64,000 bases of DNA from Hyphomicrobiales bacterium (GCA_017305535.1 JAFKKN010000006.1:1-64000), one strand, 5' to 3'; counted from the stretch's first letter, positions 31,581 through 42,690 are shown. Notes: generated by a model not told the origin, from the letters alone. Made by a program: numbers and translations.

Positions 31581-31787
31581 AACGAGTGACAAGGCGTCGC
31601 AGATCGGCTATCAGTTTTTCCCTCAGGCAATTCAACTTGCGATTGTCTGGTGGTCCAAGTCTCGGGAGGAGCCCTGGCGCACACAAACGGCGCTACCCCG
31701 GTGAATCAACGATAAATCTTGATATTTCGGGGATAATTAAGGGTCGACACAATTTTCCGAGCAGGGCATTGGCCCTGCTCTTTTTTT
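31581..31787 (+). ncRNA. Candidate small RNA ending in an orphan terminator
   Basis: The gap 31259-31948 has no convincing gene but holds a strong plus-strand terminator. The sequence before it has no coding signals; the 86-codon frame at 31577 runs straight through the terminator. A dyad (ccccg near 31698 with cggggata near 31725) lies within. The start is a guess from a weak promoter, so the length of about 200 bases is approximate. I do not recognise the family. Confidence 0.35.
31759..31787 (+). terminator. Orphan Rho-independent terminator
   Basis: GAGCAGGGC (31759-31767) pairs perfectly with GCCCTGCTC (31772-31780) over a four-base loop and is followed by seven T residues on the plus strand. 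All neighbouring genes are on the minus strand, so it does not end any annotated gene. On the minus strand no T tract follows, so it works in one direction. Confidence 0.85.
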
Positions 31788-31948
31788 CACAGGCATCACT
31801 CTCCCGTCACGACGTTACCCGGCCGAGATTAGACTAAAGCATAATGGGGCGAGACTTCCGTAGCGGCGCCGTACTAATCTGCGACGCGCGGCGCGAGGTC
31901 ATGGGAGGCGACGGAGTTCGGTCCGATATCGCATCCCGCGCCGCGATA

Positions 31949-32242
31949 TCAGTTCATTTTCAGGCGTCCCGCGGACATGCCCATCAAGTCGGACAGACGC
32001 CCGACATTCAGATAACCGAGCTGGTAAAACATCATCGCGATCGCAAAGATGATTGCCGAGACGATCGTGGTCCAGATCAGCTTGCGCACCATCATCGCTC
32101 GCACCGGTGCGCCCGGGTCGGTGCCCTCGATGGTCTCGTTCGTCTCGTCCTGGCTACGCACGCCGAACGGCAGCGTCACGAACAGCACCACCCACCACAG
32201 GACGAAGTAAATCGCGAGGATCGACGAGATCGTATAGGCCAT
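31949..32242 (-). CDS. DUF1467 family membrane protein
   Basis: A 97-residue protein with two transmembrane helices: SSILAIYFVLWWVVLFVTLP at the start and TTIVSAIIFAIAMMFYQLGY later. The loop between carries PFGVRSQDE, a DUF1467 hallmark. The family is alphaproteobacterial, of unknown function, and nearly always sits between mce and proS. It starts four bases after the mce stop codon and is the last gene of the long nuo transcription unit. A dyad (GATATCGC at 31925 with GCGATATC at 31943) overlaps its stop codon. Here proS is 6 kb further on, separated by the copper cluster. Confidence 0.85.
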   Translation of the reverse strand: MAYTISSILAIYFVLWWVVLFVTLPFGVRSQDETNETIEGTDPGAPVRAMMVRKLIWTTIVSAIIFAIAMMFYQLGYLNVGRLSDLMGMSAGRLKMN

Positions 32243-32246
32243 GGCG

Positions 32247-32651
32247 TTACGCCTGCTCGATTTCGACCAGCGCTCCGGAGAAATCCTTCGGATGCAGGAA
32301 CAGCACCGGCTTGCCATGCGCGCCGATCTTCGGCTCGCCGTCGCCCAGCACCCGCGCGCCTTCCTTGATCAGCGTATCGCGCGCCGCAATGATATCCGGC
32401 ACCTCGTAGCAGACGTGATGGATGCCGCCGTCGGCATTGCGCTCGACGAACTTTGCGATCGGCGAATTGTCACCGAGCGGCTGAATGAATTCGATCTTGG
32501 TGTTCGGCAAGGTCGCGAACACGGTGATGACACCATGCTCCGGCAGCGGCACCGCGTCGGAGATTTCAGCGCCGAACGCGGTGCCGTAGATCTTCGCGGC
32601 CTTCTCCGCATCCTTGACGGCGATGGCAACGTGATTGAGGCGGCCCAACAT
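32247..32651 (-). CDS. mce: Methylmalonyl-CoA epimerase
   Basis: A 134-residue vicinal-oxygen-chelate enzyme converting (S)- and (R)-methylmalonyl-CoA for propionate breakdown. Family features are LNHVAIAVKDAEKA at the N-terminus, GIHHVCYEVPDI in the middle and LFLHPKDFSGALVEIEQ at the end; the His and Glu residues in them are the metal ligands. Length is normal. It is 13 bases downstream of rnj. Association with rnj and DUF1467 is common in Rhizobiales. Confidence 0.93.
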   Translation of the reverse strand: MLGRLNHVAIAVKDAEKAAKIYGTAFGAEISDAVPLPEHGVITVFATLPNTKIEFIQPLGDNSPIAKFVERNADGGIHHVCYEVPDIIAARDTLIKEGARVLGDGEPKIGAHGKPVLFLHPKDFSGALVEIEQA

Positions 32652-32664
32652 CAGACTTCTCCGT

Positions 32665-34335
32665 TCAAACAACCAGGACGTGAACAAAACACAGCGGCTT
32701 CTTGCCCCACTGCTCGGCGAGTGCCGACCGCACCGCGCGGCGAACCGATTCCGCCATCGCGTCGGGATCGCGCCGCCGCGCTCGCGGCAGCGTTTCGACG
32801 GTGGAGAGTACCGCGTCGTAGGCGATATCGTCGAGCAGTTCGCCCGCGACATTTTTCTCCGGAATCCCGACCAGTTCGACCTCGGGATCGTCCGCCAGTT
32901 CACCGGCCTCGGTAACGGCAAGAGCAACGAAGGCGCAGCCGGAAAAGCCCATCTTGCGCCGCTCGACCACCGCGCGCGACTTGGCGTCTTCCAAGAGCGC
33001 ACCGTCTTTGTAGAGTTTGCCCGACGGCACCTCGCCGACGATCGACGGATCGCCCGGCGCCAACCGCACCTGATCACCGTTCTTGCAGACCAGCACCTTG
33101 GGCACGCCGAGCGTGCGCCCCAGCTTAGCGTGTTCGGACAGATGCAGCGCCTCGCCATGCACCGGGATCAGCAGTTGCGGCCGCACCCATGACATCATGT
33201 CGCGCAACTCGTCCCGGCGCGGATGGCCGGAGACGTGCACCAGTTCGGTGCGGTCGGTGATAACCTCGATGCCCTGCGTAATCAGGCCATTGATCACGGA
33301 GCCAACGGCCTTCTCGTTGCCCGGAATGGTGCGCGAGGAGAAGATGACGGTGTCGCCCCGGTTGAGGGTCACCTGCGGATGATCGTCGCGGGCGATGCGC
33401 GCCAGCGCCGCGCGCGGTTCGCCCTGGCTGCCGGTGCACAGCGCCAGCACCTTGTCCGCCGGGAAATGCCCGTAATATTGATCGCTGCGGAATTCCTGCA
33501 CGCCGTCGAGATGCCCGGTCTCGCGCGCCACCTGCACCACGCGCTGCATGGCGCGGCCGACCACCACCACTTCGCGCCCCGCCGCACGCGCGGCATCGGC
33601 GACGGCGCGGATGCGCGCGACGTTGGAAGCGAAGGTCGTCACCGCGACGCGGCCGCGCGCCGCCTTCACCAGCTTGGCGAGCGTCGCCGCGACTTCGGTT
33701 TCGGAAGGCGAGCGCCCTTCCCGCACCGCGTTGGTGGAATCGCCGATCAGCGCCAGCACGCCCTCATCGCCGAGTTCGCGCAACCGCGCCTCATCGGTCG
33801 GCGCGCTGACGATCGGCGTCGGGTCAATCTTCCAGTCGCCGGTGTGCAGCACCAGTCCTGCCGAGGTGCGAATGCCGAGCGCGTGCGATTCCGGAATCGA
33901 ATGCGCCACCGGAATGAACTCGACGTTGAACGGCCCGACATCGATGCGCGAACCGGACTCGACAACAGTGACCGGAATTTTCGGCGCGCCACGCTCCGCC
34001 GCGCATTTGGCCTCGAACAGCGCCGCGCTGAACTTGGTTGCGTAGATGGGGCACTTGAGTTTCGGCCACAGGTCGATAATGGCGCCGAAGTGATCCTCAT
34101 GGGCGTGGGTCAGCACCAGCCCCATCAGGTTCTTGCGCTCCTTCTCAAGGAAGGTCACATCCGGCATCACCAGATCGATGCCGGGCAGATGTTCCTCATC
34201 ACCGAACGACACGCCGAGATCGACCGCAAGAAAGCTGCGCTGCTGGCGATTACCGAGGCCGTAAACCGACAGGTTCATGCCGATCTCGCCGACGCCGCCG
34301 AGCGGAGTGAAAGTCAATTCGTCGGGTCGCGCCAT
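32665..34335 (-). CDS. rnj: Ribonuclease J
   Basis: A 556-residue metallo-beta-lactamase/beta-CASP ribonuclease with 5'-exonuclease and endonuclease activity, used in rRNA processing and mRNA decay. The zinc motif HAHEDH is at residues 77-82 (THAHEDHFGAIIDL). Later beta-CASP motifs include FSSRTIPGNE and HVSGHPRRDEL. The ATG at 34335 shares one base with the birA stop (TGATG), so translation is coupled; a GTG at 34338 is less likely. It lies in the usual nuoN-birA-rnj-mce order. Confidence 0.93.
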   Translation of the reverse strand: MARPDELTFTPLGGVGEIGMNLSVYGLGNRQQRSFLAVDLGVSFGDEEHLPGIDLVMPDVTFLEKERKNLMGLVLTHAHEDHFGAIIDLWPKLKCPIYATKFSAALFEAKCAAERGAPKIPVTVVESGSRIDVGPFNVEFIPVAHSIPESHALGIRTSAGLVLHTGDWKIDPTPIVSAPTDEARLRELGDEGVLALIGDSTNAVREGRSPSETEVAATLAKLVKAARGRVAVTTFASNVARIRAVADAARAAGREVVVVGRAMQRVVQVARETGHLDGVQEFRSDQYYGHFPADKVLALCTGSQGEPRAALARIARDDHPQVTLNRGDTVIFSSRTIPGNEKAVGSVINGLITQGIEVITDRTELVHVSGHPRRDELRDMMSWVRPQLLIPVHGEALHLSEHAKLGRTLGVPKVLVCKNGDQVRLAPGDPSIVGEVPSGKLYKDGALLEDAKSRAVVERRKMGFSGCAFVALAVTEAGELADDPEVELVGIPEKNVAGELLDDIAYDAVLSTVETLPRARRRDPDAMAESVRRAVRSALAEQWGKKPLCFVHVLVV

Positions 34336-35141
34336 CACCTGCTTCCTGTCGAGCCTGCGGTGCCGAAATAGACGTCGCCCGCGGCAATCGCCTCACGCAT
34401 GCCCGATGGCGTTACGATCACCATGCATCCGGTCTCGTCGAGGCCCTCGAACGTACCGGTCACTGTCGACGACCCGGACTGAATCGAAACGGGTTCGCCG
34501 AGCCCGGCGGCCCGCTCCAGCCAAAGACGGCGGATCTCGCCGAAGCCACGTCCATTATTCCAGATGCCGAAGCACTCGGCCCAGGCATCGGACAACGCGG
34601 CAAACACATCTTCCGCCCCGACGTCTACACCGAGCGCGCGCAACGAGGTGGCAGGATAAGGCGTGCCCTCCGGCGCGGCAATCACATTGGTGCCGATGCC
34701 GACCACCACCGCAAGATGATTGTCCGCCAATGCTTCAGCTTCGAGCAGAATCCCGGAAAGCTTTTGCTTGTTGCCGAGGACGTCGTTCGGCCACTTCAGC
34801 GTATAGTCGACGCGGGCGCCGCCGCGCGCGAGCGTCTCGATGCTGACATTGCGCAGCGCCTGTTCCAGTGCAAGCCCGGCGGCGAAGCCGAGCGTCGCCG
34901 CCACCGGCGGCGCGGCGTCGATCACTTCAAGAACAGTGCTTGCGAGATTGCCGCGCGGCGCGACCCACGCACGCTGTCGGCGACCGCGCCCGGCCGTCTG
35001 TTCGGTGGTGACGAACCACGTCGATCGACGCTCGCCATTTCGCGCCGCGGTCAATGCCTCGGCATTGGTTGAGCCGACGGCGTTGAACGCCGTCAATCCG
35101 TAGCCCGCCGCACGCGCTCGCGAGCCAAGCGCCAACGTCAT
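34335..35141 (-). CDS. birA: Biotin-[acetyl-CoA-carboxylase] ligase
   Basis: A 268-residue enzyme attaching biotin to carboxylase carrier proteins through biotinyl-AMP. The biotin/ATP loop TAGRGRRQRAWVAPRGNLASTV and the lysine motif LKWPNDVL are both present. There is no N-terminal helix-turn-helix, so this is a class I, non-regulatory ligase; biotin genes must be controlled by something else. The start ATG overlaps the nuoN stop by one base (TAATG). It is the first non-complex-I gene of the operon. Confidence 0.93.
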   Translation of the reverse strand: MTLALGSRARAAGYGLTAFNAVGSTNAEALTAARNGERRSTWFVTTEQTAGRGRRQRAWVAPRGNLASTVLEVIDAAPPVAATLGFAAGLALEQALRNVSIETLARGGARVDYTLKWPNDVLGNKQKLSGILLEAEALADNHLAVVVGIGTNVIAAPEGTPYPATSLRALGVDVGAEDVFAALSDAWAECFGIWNNGRGFGEIRRLWLERAAGLGEPVSIQSGSSTVTGTFEGLDETGCMVIVTPSGMREAIAAGDVYFGTAGSTGSR

Positions 35142-36580
35142 TAGAACAGCGACTTCGCGGCGGCCGTCGCCGCGCCGACCAGCGGGCCGGGATAGACGAA
35201 GAACAGCATGTTGAACAGCGCCGAAACGACCACCACAGTACCGAGTTCGATGCGCACAGCGTCGGTCGCGCCAGCCTGCTCGTCGAAATACATCACCTTG
35301 ATGACGTTGAGGTAGTAGAACGCGCCAACGACGCTCGACAGCACACCGATCACCGATAGCGTGATCATGCCGGCCTTGATCGCCGCGGTGAAGACGTAGA
35401 ACTTGGCGAAGAAGCCGGCGAGCGGCGGAATGCCCGCCAGCGAGAACAGCAGCATCGCACACAGGAACGCCAGCACCGGATTGGTGCGCGAGAGACCGGC
35501 GAAGTCGCTGATCTCTTCCATGGCGTGGCCGTTGCGCTTCATCGCCAGGATCAGCGTGAACACGCCGAACGTCATCACGGTATAGATGACGAGATAGAGG
35601 ATCACGCCCTGAACGCCTTCGGGCGTACCCGCGGCGAGCCCCACCAGCGCGAAGCCCATATGACCGATCGACGAATAGGCCATCATGCGCTTGATGTTGC
35701 GCTGGCCGATGGCGCCGAACGAGCCGAGCGCCATCGAGGCGATCGAGACGAACACCACGATCTGCTGCCACTCATGGGTGACGTTCGGAAACGCGGTGAG
35801 CACCACGCGCACGAAGATCGCGAAGGCCGCAACCTTCGGCGCCGACGAAAAGAACGCGGTGATCGGGGTCGGTGCACCCTCGTAGACGTCGGGCGTCCAC
35901 ATGTGGAACGGCACCGCCGATACCTTGAAGCACAGACCCGCCAACAGAAACACAAGGCCGAACGCGACGCCGATGCTGCCACTCTTGGCAGCGGCCGCGA
36001 TGCCGGTGAAGTTCACGGTGCCGGTGAAGCCGTAGATCAGCGACATACCGTACAACATCATGCCCGAAGCCAGCGCGCCGAGCACGAAATACTTCAGGCC
36101 CGCTTCGGTGGACTTCACGTCGTCGCGGTTGCTCGCGGCCACGACATAGAGCGACAGGCTCATCAGTTCGAGGCCGAGATAAAGCATGATCAGATCGCCG
36201 GCCGACACCAGCAGCATCATGCCGACGGTCGAGACCAGGATCAGGATTGCATACTCGAAGATGCGGCGCGGCCGCTCCGACAGGAAGCCGTAGGAGATCA
36301 GCAGGGTTGCGGCCGAGCCAAGCAGCACCAGAATCTTCAGGAAGCGCGCATAGCCGTCGACGACGAAGCTGCCGCCGAAGGTCGTGAGCTTTCCGGCCGG
36401 CAGATAATGGCATTGCAGCACGCCGGTGAGAATCAGGAGCGCGATCGCCAGCGTCACCACCAGCGGCGTCGAGCGCTGGCCACGAAACGCGCCAACCATC
36501 AGGAGCACCATCGCGCCGACGGCCAGCACGATCTCCGGCAGCACGGGAAGCAGCGAATATCCGGCGGGAGTGAAGTTCAT
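35141..36580 (-). CDS. nuoN: NADH-quinone oxidoreductase subunit N
   Basis: The 479-residue antiporter-like membrane subunit of complex I nearest the quinone module among the three large pumps. About 14 helices are visible; conserved stretches include [13 protein letters not shown], with the charged Glu of helix 5, and [18 protein letters not shown]. It takes part in proton translocation. It follows nuoM by 25 bases and is one base from overlapping birA, so the downstream genes share its transcript. Confidence 0.96.
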   Translation of the reverse strand: MNFTPAGYSLLPVLPEIVLAVGAMVLLMVGAFRGQRSTPLVVTLAIALLILTGVLQCHYLPAGKLTTFGGSFVVDGYARFLKILVLLGSAATLLISYGFLSERPRRIFEYAILILVSTVGMMLLVSAGDLIMLYLGLELMSLSLYVVAASNRDDVKSTEAGLKYFVLGALASGMMLYGMSLIYGFTGTVNFTGIAAAAKSGSIGVAFGLVFLLAGLCFKVSAVPFHMWTPDVYEGAPTPITAFFSSAPKVAAFAIFVRVVLTAFPNVTHEWQQIVVFVSIASMALGSFGAIGQRNIKRMMAYSSIGHMGFALVGLAAGTPEGVQGVILYLVIYTVMTFGVFTLILAMKRNGHAMEEISDFAGLSRTNPVLAFLCAMLLFSLAGIPPLAGFFAKFYVFTAAIKAGMITLSVIGVLSSVVGAFYYLNVIKVMYFDEQAGATDAVRIELGTVVVVSALFNMLFFVYPGPLVGAATAAAKSLF

Positions 36581-36605
36581 GGGATAAGGTCCTGACCTGC
36601 CGTAT

Positions 36606-38117
36606 TCATTGCATCAGCGCGGCTGCCTTCACGGCAGTGATCGCGTGGCTGTAATTGGTGACGAGTTGCTGCACCGAGGCCGCCGAGAAATCGAGCAGCG
36701 GCTTCGGATAAAAACCGAACAGGATGGTAAGCACCAGCAGCGGCCCGAGCGTCACCACCTCGCGGAACGTCAGATCCTTGATGCTGGCGAGCGACGGCTT
36801 CACCAGCGCGCCGAACACGATCTTGCGATAGAGCCACAGCGCATAGGCCGCCGACAGGATGACGCCGAGGGTGGCGAAGAACGCAGTGGGAATCGAGACC
36901 TTGAAGGTGCCGATCAGCGTCAGGAATTCGCCGACGAAGCCCGAGGTGCCCGGCAGACCGACGTTGGCCATGGTGAACGTCAGGAACACGAAGGCATAGA
37001 GCGGCATCCGATTGACCACGCCGCCATAGGCCGCGATCTCGCGGGTGTGCATGCGGTCATAGACCACGCCGACGCAGAGGAACAGCGCGCCCGAGACGAG
37101 GCCGTGCGACACCATCTGGAACACACCGCCGGCGACGCCCTGCATGGTGCCGGCGAAGATGCCCATGGTGACAAAGCCCATGTGCGCGACCGACGAATAG
37201 GCGATCAGCTTCTTCATGTCTTCCTGCATCAGCGCCACCAGCGAGGTGTAGACGATGGCGATGGCGGAGAGCGTGAACACCAGCGGCGCGAAGTCATGCG
37301 ACGCCAGGGGGAACATCGGCAGCGAGAAGCGCAGGAAGCCGTAGCCGCCCATCTTCAGCAGAATCGCGGCGAGGATCACCGAGCCTGCCGTCGGCGCCTC
37401 GACGTGCGCGTCCGGCAGCCAGGTGTGCACCGGCCACATCGGCATCTTCACCGCGAAGGAGGCGAAGAACGCCAGCCATGCCCATGTCTGCAAGTTGCGC
37501 GGCACGGCGGTGGTCATCAGGGTCGGAATGTCGGTGGTGCCGGCGTTCCAGTACAGCGCCATGATCGCCAGCAGCATCAGCACCGAACCGAGCAGCGTGT
37601 AGAGGAAGAACTTGAACGTCGCATAGACCCGGCGCGGGCCGCCCCAGACGCCGATGATCAGGAACATCGGGATCAGGCCGCCTTCGAAGAAGACGTAGAA
37701 CAGCAGCAGATCGAGCGCAGAGAAAGTGCCGACCATCAGCGCTTCCAGAATCAGGAACGCCATCATGTAAGCCGGCACGCGATTGGTGACCGACTTCCAG
37801 CTCGCGATAATGCACAGCGGCAGCAGCGCGGTGGTGAGGATCACGAACGGCAGCGAGATGCCGTCGACACCCATCTTGTAGGCGATGGTCGAGGTCAGCC
37901 AGCGGCCCTCCTCGACGAACTGGAAACCGGCCTGCGTCGGATCGAAGCGCACCACCAGGATCAGCGAGATCGCGAAGTTGATCAGAGTCGTCCACAGCGC
38001 GATCCAGCGCGCGTTGCGGGCTGCGGCTTCATCGCCACCGCGCGCCATCAGCCAGATCAACAGTGCGCCAACGGCCGGCAGGAAGGTGACGACCGAGAGA
38101 ATGGGCCACGTCATCAT
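36606..38117 (-). CDS. nuoM: NADH-quinone oxidoreductase subunit M
   Basis: The 503-residue second antiporter-like subunit of complex I, with about 14 helices. Typical segments are [18 protein letters not shown] (the conserved Glu of helix 5) and [19 protein letters not shown]. The [20 protein letters not shown] stretch is the hallmark of the MrpA/NuoL/M family. It begins with ATGATG right after the nuoL stop codon, without a spacer, which implies coupled translation. Confidence 0.96.
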   Translation of the reverse strand: MMTWPILSVVTFLPAVGALLIWLMARGGDEAAARNARWIALWTTLINFAISLILVVRFDPTQAGFQFVEEGRWLTSTIAYKMGVDGISLPFVILTTALLPLCIIASWKSVTNRVPAYMMAFLILEALMVGTFSALDLLLFYVFFEGGLIPMFLIIGVWGGPRRVYATFKFFLYTLLGSVLMLLAIMALYWNAGTTDIPTLMTTAVPRNLQTWAWLAFFASFAVKMPMWPVHTWLPDAHVEAPTAGSVILAAILLKMGGYGFLRFSLPMFPLASHDFAPLVFTLSAIAIVYTSLVALMQEDMKKLIAYSSVAHMGFVTMGIFAGTMQGVAGGVFQMVSHGLVSGALFLCVGVVYDRMHTREIAAYGGVVNRMPLYAFVFLTFTMANVGLPGTSGFVGEFLTLIGTFKVSIPTAFFATLGVILSAAYALWLYRKIVFGALVKPSLASIKDLTFREVVTLGPLLVLTILFGFYPKPLLDFSAASVQQLVTNYSHAITAVKAAALMQ

Positions 38118-40199
38118 TTATTGGCCCCCAAGCCCGAACATGAACCAGGTGATGAGACCGGCCGCGCCGATCAACATCACGAAGGCGTAGTGATAAAGGT
38201 AACCGGTTTGAATGCGCACGACGCCGCGGGTGACGTCGAGCACGCGCGCCGCGACCCCGTTGGGGCCGAAGCCGTCGATGATGAAGCCGTCGCCCTTCTT
38301 CCAGAGCGTGTAGCCGAGCCACTTCGCCGAACGCACGAAGACGATGTCGTAGAGTTCGTCGAAGTACCACTTGTTGAGCAGGAAGCGGTACAGCGCGCCG
38401 TGCTGGTTGGCGAGTTCGACCGGCAGGTACGGCCGGCGGATGTAGAACAGCCAGGCCACGTAGAGGCCAATCGCCATCATCACCGTCGGCAGATAGGCGA
38501 CCGCAGCCGGGATGTGATGCATCTCCTCGAGAATATTCGGATGCATCTTCAGCGAGGCGCGGAAAAATTCGTCGACGCCATGGCCTGCGAACAATTCCTT
38601 GAACGGCAGACCGGCGAGCAGCGAGCCCGCGCTCAACACGCCGAGCGGCACCAGCATCCATAGCGGCGCCTCGTGCGCGGCCTCGTAGTGCTTTTGATCA
38701 TGCGGCTTGCCGTGGAAGGTCTTGAAAATCAGGCGCCACGAATAGAATGAGGTCAGGCACGCCGCGACCACCGTCATCAGGAAGCCGTAGAACGCGAAAG
38801 GATTGTGCGAGACGAAGGCCGACTCGATGATGGCATCCTTAGAGAAGTAGCCGGCGGTGAGCGGGAAGCCGGTCAGCGCCAGGGTGCCGATCACCATCGT
38901 GGCGTAGGTGTAGGGAATCTTCCGCCACAGTCCGCCCATGTTGCGGATGTCCTGCTCGTGGTGCATCGCGTAGATCACCGAGCCGGAGCCCAGGAACAAC
39001 AGCGCCTTGAAGAAGGCGTGGGTGAAGAGGTGGAACATGCCCACTGAGTAAGCACCCGCGCCCATCGCCACGAACATGTAGCCGAGCTGCGAACAGGTCG
39101 AATAGGCGACGATGCGCTTGATGTCGTTCTGCACCAGACCAATGGTGGCGGCGAAGAATGCCGTGGTGCCGCCGATCAGCATCACGAACGCCTGCGCGTT
39201 CGGCGCCAGTTCGAACAGCGGCGACAACCGCGCCACCATGAACACACCGGCGGTCACCATGGTCGCGGCGTGGATCAGCGCCGACACCGGGGTCGGGCCT
39301 TCCATCGCGTCCGGCAACCAGGTGTGCAGCAGGAATTGCGCCGACTTGCCCATCGCGCCCATGAACAGCAGCAGACAGGTGATGGTCAGCGCATCAACGT
39401 TCCAGCCGAGGAAGTTGATGGTCTTGCCGGTCAGGCCAGGGGCCGCGGCGAAGATAGTGTCGAAATCGGTCGACCCGATCAGCATGAACACCGCGAAGAT
39501 GCCGAGCGAGAAGCCGAAGTCGCCGACGCGGTTGACGACGAACGCCTTGATCGCGGCGGCGTTGGCCGACGGTTTCTGATACCAGAATCCGATCAGCAGG
39601 TAGCTGGCGAGACCGACGCCTTCCCAGCCGAAGAACAGTTGCACCAGATTGTCGGAGGTCACCAGCATCAGCATGGCGAAGGTGAACAGCGACAGATAGG
39701 CGAAGAAGCGCGGACGATGCGGATCCTCGTCCATGTAGCCGACCGAATAGAGGTGCACCAGCGAGGACACCGTGGTGACCACCACCAGCATCACCGCCGT
39801 CAGCGTATCGACGCGCAGCGACCATGCGATCTGCAAGTCGCCGGAATTGATCCACGGCAACACATGGATCAGCACGTCCTGCTTGAAGAAGCCGACATTG
39901 ACGAAGGTGATCCACGACAGCGCCGCGGAAACGAACAACAGCGCTGTGGTGATGAACTCGGCCGCCGCGGTACCTGCCGCCGGCGGCTCGGCCGGCGCGT
40001 GGTGATCGTCGTGGCCGCCATGGCCATGATCGTCGTGCGCATGAGACGCGTGGGCATGACCGTGATCGCCGTGGCCGTCATGGCCATGCGCGTGTTCGAC
40101 GGTATCGCCGCTGGGGTTGCGCGCGTGGGCGCCCGCGAGCGCGATCAGGCCCGCGAGAATGGCGCCGAGCAGCGGCAGAAAGACAATCGCCTGGACCAT
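38118..40199 (-). CDS. nuoL: NADH-quinone oxidoreductase subunit L
   Basis: The 693-residue distal antiporter-like subunit of complex I. About 16 helices and the long lateral helix near the C-terminus are expected. Family marks include [20 protein letters not shown] and [23 protein letters not shown]. An odd feature is a His/Asp/Gly-rich loop at residues 36-67, between the first two helices, with 14 histidines ([20 protein letters not shown] in its middle). Such a loop is absent from E. coli NuoL and might bind metal. It starts 7 bases after nuoK. Confidence 0.96.
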   Translation of the reverse strand: MVQAIVFLPLLGAILAGLIALAGAHARNPSGDTVEHAHGHDGHGDHGHAHASHAHDDHGHGGHDDHHAPAEPPAAGTAAAEFITTALLFVSAALSWITFVNVGFFKQDVLIHVLPWINSGDLQIAWSLRVDTLTAVMLVVVTTVSSLVHLYSVGYMDEDPHRPRFFAYLSLFTFAMLMLVTSDNLVQLFFGWEGVGLASYLLIGFWYQKPSANAAAIKAFVVNRVGDFGFSLGIFAVFMLIGSTDFDTIFAAAPGLTGKTINFLGWNVDALTITCLLLFMGAMGKSAQFLLHTWLPDAMEGPTPVSALIHAATMVTAGVFMVARLSPLFELAPNAQAFVMLIGGTTAFFAATIGLVQNDIKRIVAYSTCSQLGYMFVAMGAGAYSVGMFHLFTHAFFKALLFLGSGSVIYAMHHEQDIRNMGGLWRKIPYTYATMVIGTLALTGFPLTAGYFSKDAIIESAFVSHNPFAFYGFLMTVVAACLTSFYSWRLIFKTFHGKPHDQKHYEAAHEAPLWMLVPLGVLSAGSLLAGLPFKELFAGHGVDEFFRASLKMHPNILEEMHHIPAAVAYLPTVMMAIGLYVAWLFYIRRPYLPVELANQHGALYRFLLNKWYFDELYDIVFVRSAKWLGYTLWKKGDGFIIDGFGPNGVAARVLDVTRGVVRIQTGYLYHYAFVMLIGAAGLITWFMFGLGGQ

Positions 40200-40206
40200 A
40201 TCTGCC

Positions 40207-40515
40207 TCAGCCCTTCATCATATTGATGTCTTGCACCGCGATGGAGCCGCGGTTGCGGAAGTAAACGACAAGGATCGCGAGGCCGATCGCGGCTTCCGCG
40301 GCGGCCACCGTCAGCACCAGCAGCGCAAACACCTGGCCGACGATGTCGTTGAGGAAGGCCGAGAACGACACCAGATTGATGTTCACCGCCAAGAGGATCA
40401 ATTCCACCGACATCAGGATGACGATGATGTTCTTGCGGTTGAGAAAGATGCCGAGGATGCCCAGCGTGAACAGGATCGCGCCGACCGCGAGGTAATGGCC
40501 GAGACCGATTGTCAT
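40207..40515 (-). CDS. nuoK: NADH-quinone oxidoreductase subunit K
   Basis: A 102-residue membrane subunit with three helices, starting [19 protein letters not shown]. The two glutamates important for proton transfer are in [15 protein letters not shown] and [16 protein letters not shown]. The ATG at 40515 overlaps the nuoJ stop codon (ATGA). Length and sequence are typical. Confidence 0.96.
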   Translation of the reverse strand: MTIGLGHYLAVGAILFTLGILGIFLNRKNIIVILMSVELILLAVNINLVSFSAFLNDIVGQVFALLVLTVAAAEAAIGLAILVVYFRNRGSIAVQDINMMKG

Positions 40516-41150
40516 TTCACCCACTCCGCCGCATCGGACTCGCGCAGGCCCTGCCCCGACGGCACCTGACGCACAGCCATCGCCGCCGCCTTGGTGCGCG
40601 CGTTCTGTACGCTGATGTTCTGCCGCTTGACGTTTGCCTTGTGGCGGAGGGTCAGCACGATGGCGCCGATCATCGCCACCAGCAGCACCAGCGCCGCGAC
40701 CTGGAAGTAATGAATATACGTCGTGTACAGCACCAGCCCGATGGCCTCGGTGTTGCTGACGTTACCGGGGATCGGCGCCGTGATGGTCTTCGCCACCGTC
40801 GGGTTGATCACCCAGCCGCCAGCGACCAGCAGCAGTTCGGCGAGGAAGATCGCACCGACCAGCAGACCGACCGGCAGATATTCCAGAAAGCCCTCGCGCA
40901 GTTCGGCGAAATCCACGTCCAGCATCATGATGACAAACAGGAACAGCACCGCTACCGCGCCGACGTAGACGACGACGAGGATCATCGCCAAAAATTCCGC
41001 GCCGAGCAGGATGAACAGCCCCGACGCGTTGACGAAGGCGAGGATCAGGAACAGCACCGAGTGGACGGGATTGCGCGAGGCAATCACCATCACCGCCGAG
41101 CCGACCAGCACGGCGGAGAACAGATAAAAGAACAGCGCGGGAAAGATCAT
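40512..41150 (-). CDS. nuoJ: NADH-quinone oxidoreductase subunit J
   Basis: A 212-residue membrane subunit with five helices. [47 protein letters not shown] is the conserved core, containing the pi-bulge helix region that moves during catalysis. The C-terminal 40 residues are hydrophilic. It starts 9 bases after nuoI and overlaps nuoK by four bases. Confidence 0.95.
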   Translation of the reverse strand: MIFPALFFYLFSAVLVGSAVMVIASRNPVHSVLFLILAFVNASGLFILLGAEFLAMILVVVYVGAVAVLFLFVIMMLDVDFAELREGFLEYLPVGLLVGAIFLAELLLVAGGWVINPTVAKTITAPIPGNVSNTEAIGLVLYTTYIHYFQVAALVLLVAMIGAIVLTLRHKANVKRQNISVQNARTKAAAMAVRQVPSGQGLRESDAAEWVK

Positions 41151-41159
41151 GCCCTCACC

Positions 41160-41648
41160 TCACCGGTACGGCGCGTCGAGCGCGATGTTCTTCGCGATCT
41201 CGCGCTCCCAGCGGTCGCCGTTGGCGAGCAGCTTGGCCTTGTCATAGTAAAGCTCCTCGCGCGTCTCGGCGGCGAATTCGAAGTTCGGGCCCTCGACGAT
41301 GGCGTCGACCGGGCACGCTTCCTGGCACAGCCCGCAATAGATGCACTTCACCATATCGATGTCGTAGCGCACCGTGCGGCGCGTGCCATCGTTGCGGCGC
41401 GGGCCGGCCTCGATGGTGATGGCCTGCGCCGGGCAGATCGCCTCGCACAACTTACAGGCGATGCAGCGTTCCTCGCCGTTCGGATAACGGCGCAGCGCAT
41501 GCTCGCCACGGAAGCGCGGCGAGATCGGCCCCTTCTCGAACGGATAGTTGAGAGTCGGCTTCGGCTTGAAGAAATACTTCATCGTGAGGACGAACGCCTC
41601 AAGGAATTCCGTCAGCAGCAGCGACTTTGCAGCGGTTGTAACGCTCAT
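41160..41648 (-). CDS. nuoI: NADH-quinone oxidoreductase subunit I
   Basis: A 162-residue ferredoxin-like subunit carrying clusters N6a and N6b. The two [4Fe-4S] motifs are complete: Cys62, 65, 68, 72 ([12 protein letters not shown]) and Cys102, 105, 108, 112 ([12 protein letters not shown]). It passes electrons from NuoG to NuoB in the peripheral arm. It starts 7 bases after nuoH. Length fits the alphaproteobacterial and mitochondrial TYKY type. Confidence 0.97.
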   Translation of the reverse strand: MSVTTAAKSLLLTEFLEAFVLTMKYFFKPKPTLNYPFEKGPISPRFRGEHALRRYPNGEERCIACKLCEAICPAQAITIEAGPRRNDGTRRTVRYDIDMVKCIYCGLCQEACPVDAIVEGPNFEFAAETREELYYDKAKLLANGDRWEREIAKNIALDAPYR

Positions 41649-41655
41649 GACAGCC

Positions 41656-42681
41656 TCATACCGGTGCGAACTTGGTAAATTGCAGGACCGCCGCCACGAT
41701 CACCACCATGGCGAGCGACAGCGGCAGGAACACCTTCCAGCCCAGCCGCATCAGTTGGTCGTAGCGGTAGCGCGGCACGATGGCCTTGGCCATCGCGAAC
41801 AGGAAGAAGATGAACAGCGCTTTCAGCGCGAACCAGATAATGCCCGGCACCCAGGTAAACGGCGCGAACGGGATCGGCGACAGCCAGCCGCCCAGAAACA
41901 GGATGGTGCCGAGCGCGCACATCGTGCAGATCGCGACATATTCGCCGAGCATGAACAGCAGGTACGGCGTCGAGCCGTATTCCACCATGAAGCCCGCGAC
42001 CAGTTCGGATTCCGCTTCGACGAGATCGAACGGCGGACGGTTGGTTTCCGCCAGCGCCGAGACGTAGAAGATCACGAACATCGGCAACAGCGGCAGCCAG
42101 TACCAGCCAAGCAGGCCCCACTTGGTATCCTGCGCCGCGACGATGGCCGACAGATTCAGCGAGCCGACGCAGAGCAGCACGGTGATCAGCACGAAGCCGA
42201 TCGAAACTTCGTAGGACACCATCTGCGCCGCCGCGCGCAGCGCCGCCATGAATGGATACTTCGAGTTCGACGCCCAGCCCGCCATGATGGTGCCGTAGAC
42301 CGACAGCGACGAGATCGCGAACAGGTAAAGGATGCCGACATTGATGTCGGAGATCACCCAGTTCAGGTTGACCGGGATCACCGCCCAGCCGGCCAGCGCC
42401 AGCACGCAGGTCACCAGCGGCGCGAGCAGGAAGATCACCTTGTTGGCGCCGGACGGAATCACCGGCTCCTTGAGCACGAACTTCAAAAGATCAGCGAAGG
42501 ATTGCAGCAAACCGAACGGCCCGACCACGTTGGGGCCGCGCCGGATCTGCACCGCCGCCCAGATCTTGCGGTCGGCGAGCAGAATAAAGGCGATCGCAAC
42601 CAGCAGGATCACCAGCAGCATGACGCTCTGCGCGACCATGATGATCAGCGGCCACAGATATGCGGTCCAGATTTCAGCCAT
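41656..42681 (-). CDS. nuoH: NADH-quinone oxidoreductase subunit H
   Basis: The 341-residue membrane subunit that forms much of the quinone chamber. [31 protein letters not shown] is a diagnostic segment near residue 40. The acidic quinone-funnel loop is seen in [25 protein letters not shown]. Eight helices are expected. It starts 9 bases after nuoG. Confidence 0.97.
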   Translation of the reverse strand: MAEIWTAYLWPLIIMVAQSVMLLVILLVAIAFILLADRKIWAAVQIRRGPNVVGPFGLLQSFADLLKFVLKEPVIPSGANKVIFLLAPLVTCVLALAGWAVIPVNLNWVISDINVGILYLFAISSLSVYGTIMAGWASNSKYPFMAALRAAAQMVSYEVSIGFVLITVLLCVGSLNLSAIVAAQDTKWGLLGWYWLPLLPMFVIFYVSALAETNRPPFDLVEAESELVAGFMVEYGSTPYLLFMLGEYVAICTMCALGTILFLGGWLSPIPFAPFTWVPGIIWFALKALFIFFLFAMAKAIVPRYRYDQLMRLGWKVFLPLSLAMVVIVAAVLQFTKFAPV

Positions 42682-42690
42682 CGCTTCAGC

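Noticed and set aside
31577-31837. An 86-codon plus-strand frame
   Set aside because: It runs through the strong terminator at 31759-31787 and has no coding features.
36609-38663. A 684-codon plus-strand open frame opposite nuoM and nuoL
   Set aside because: Very rich in Arg, His, Gln and Glu, as typical of antisense to membrane proteins; no promoter or ribosome site.
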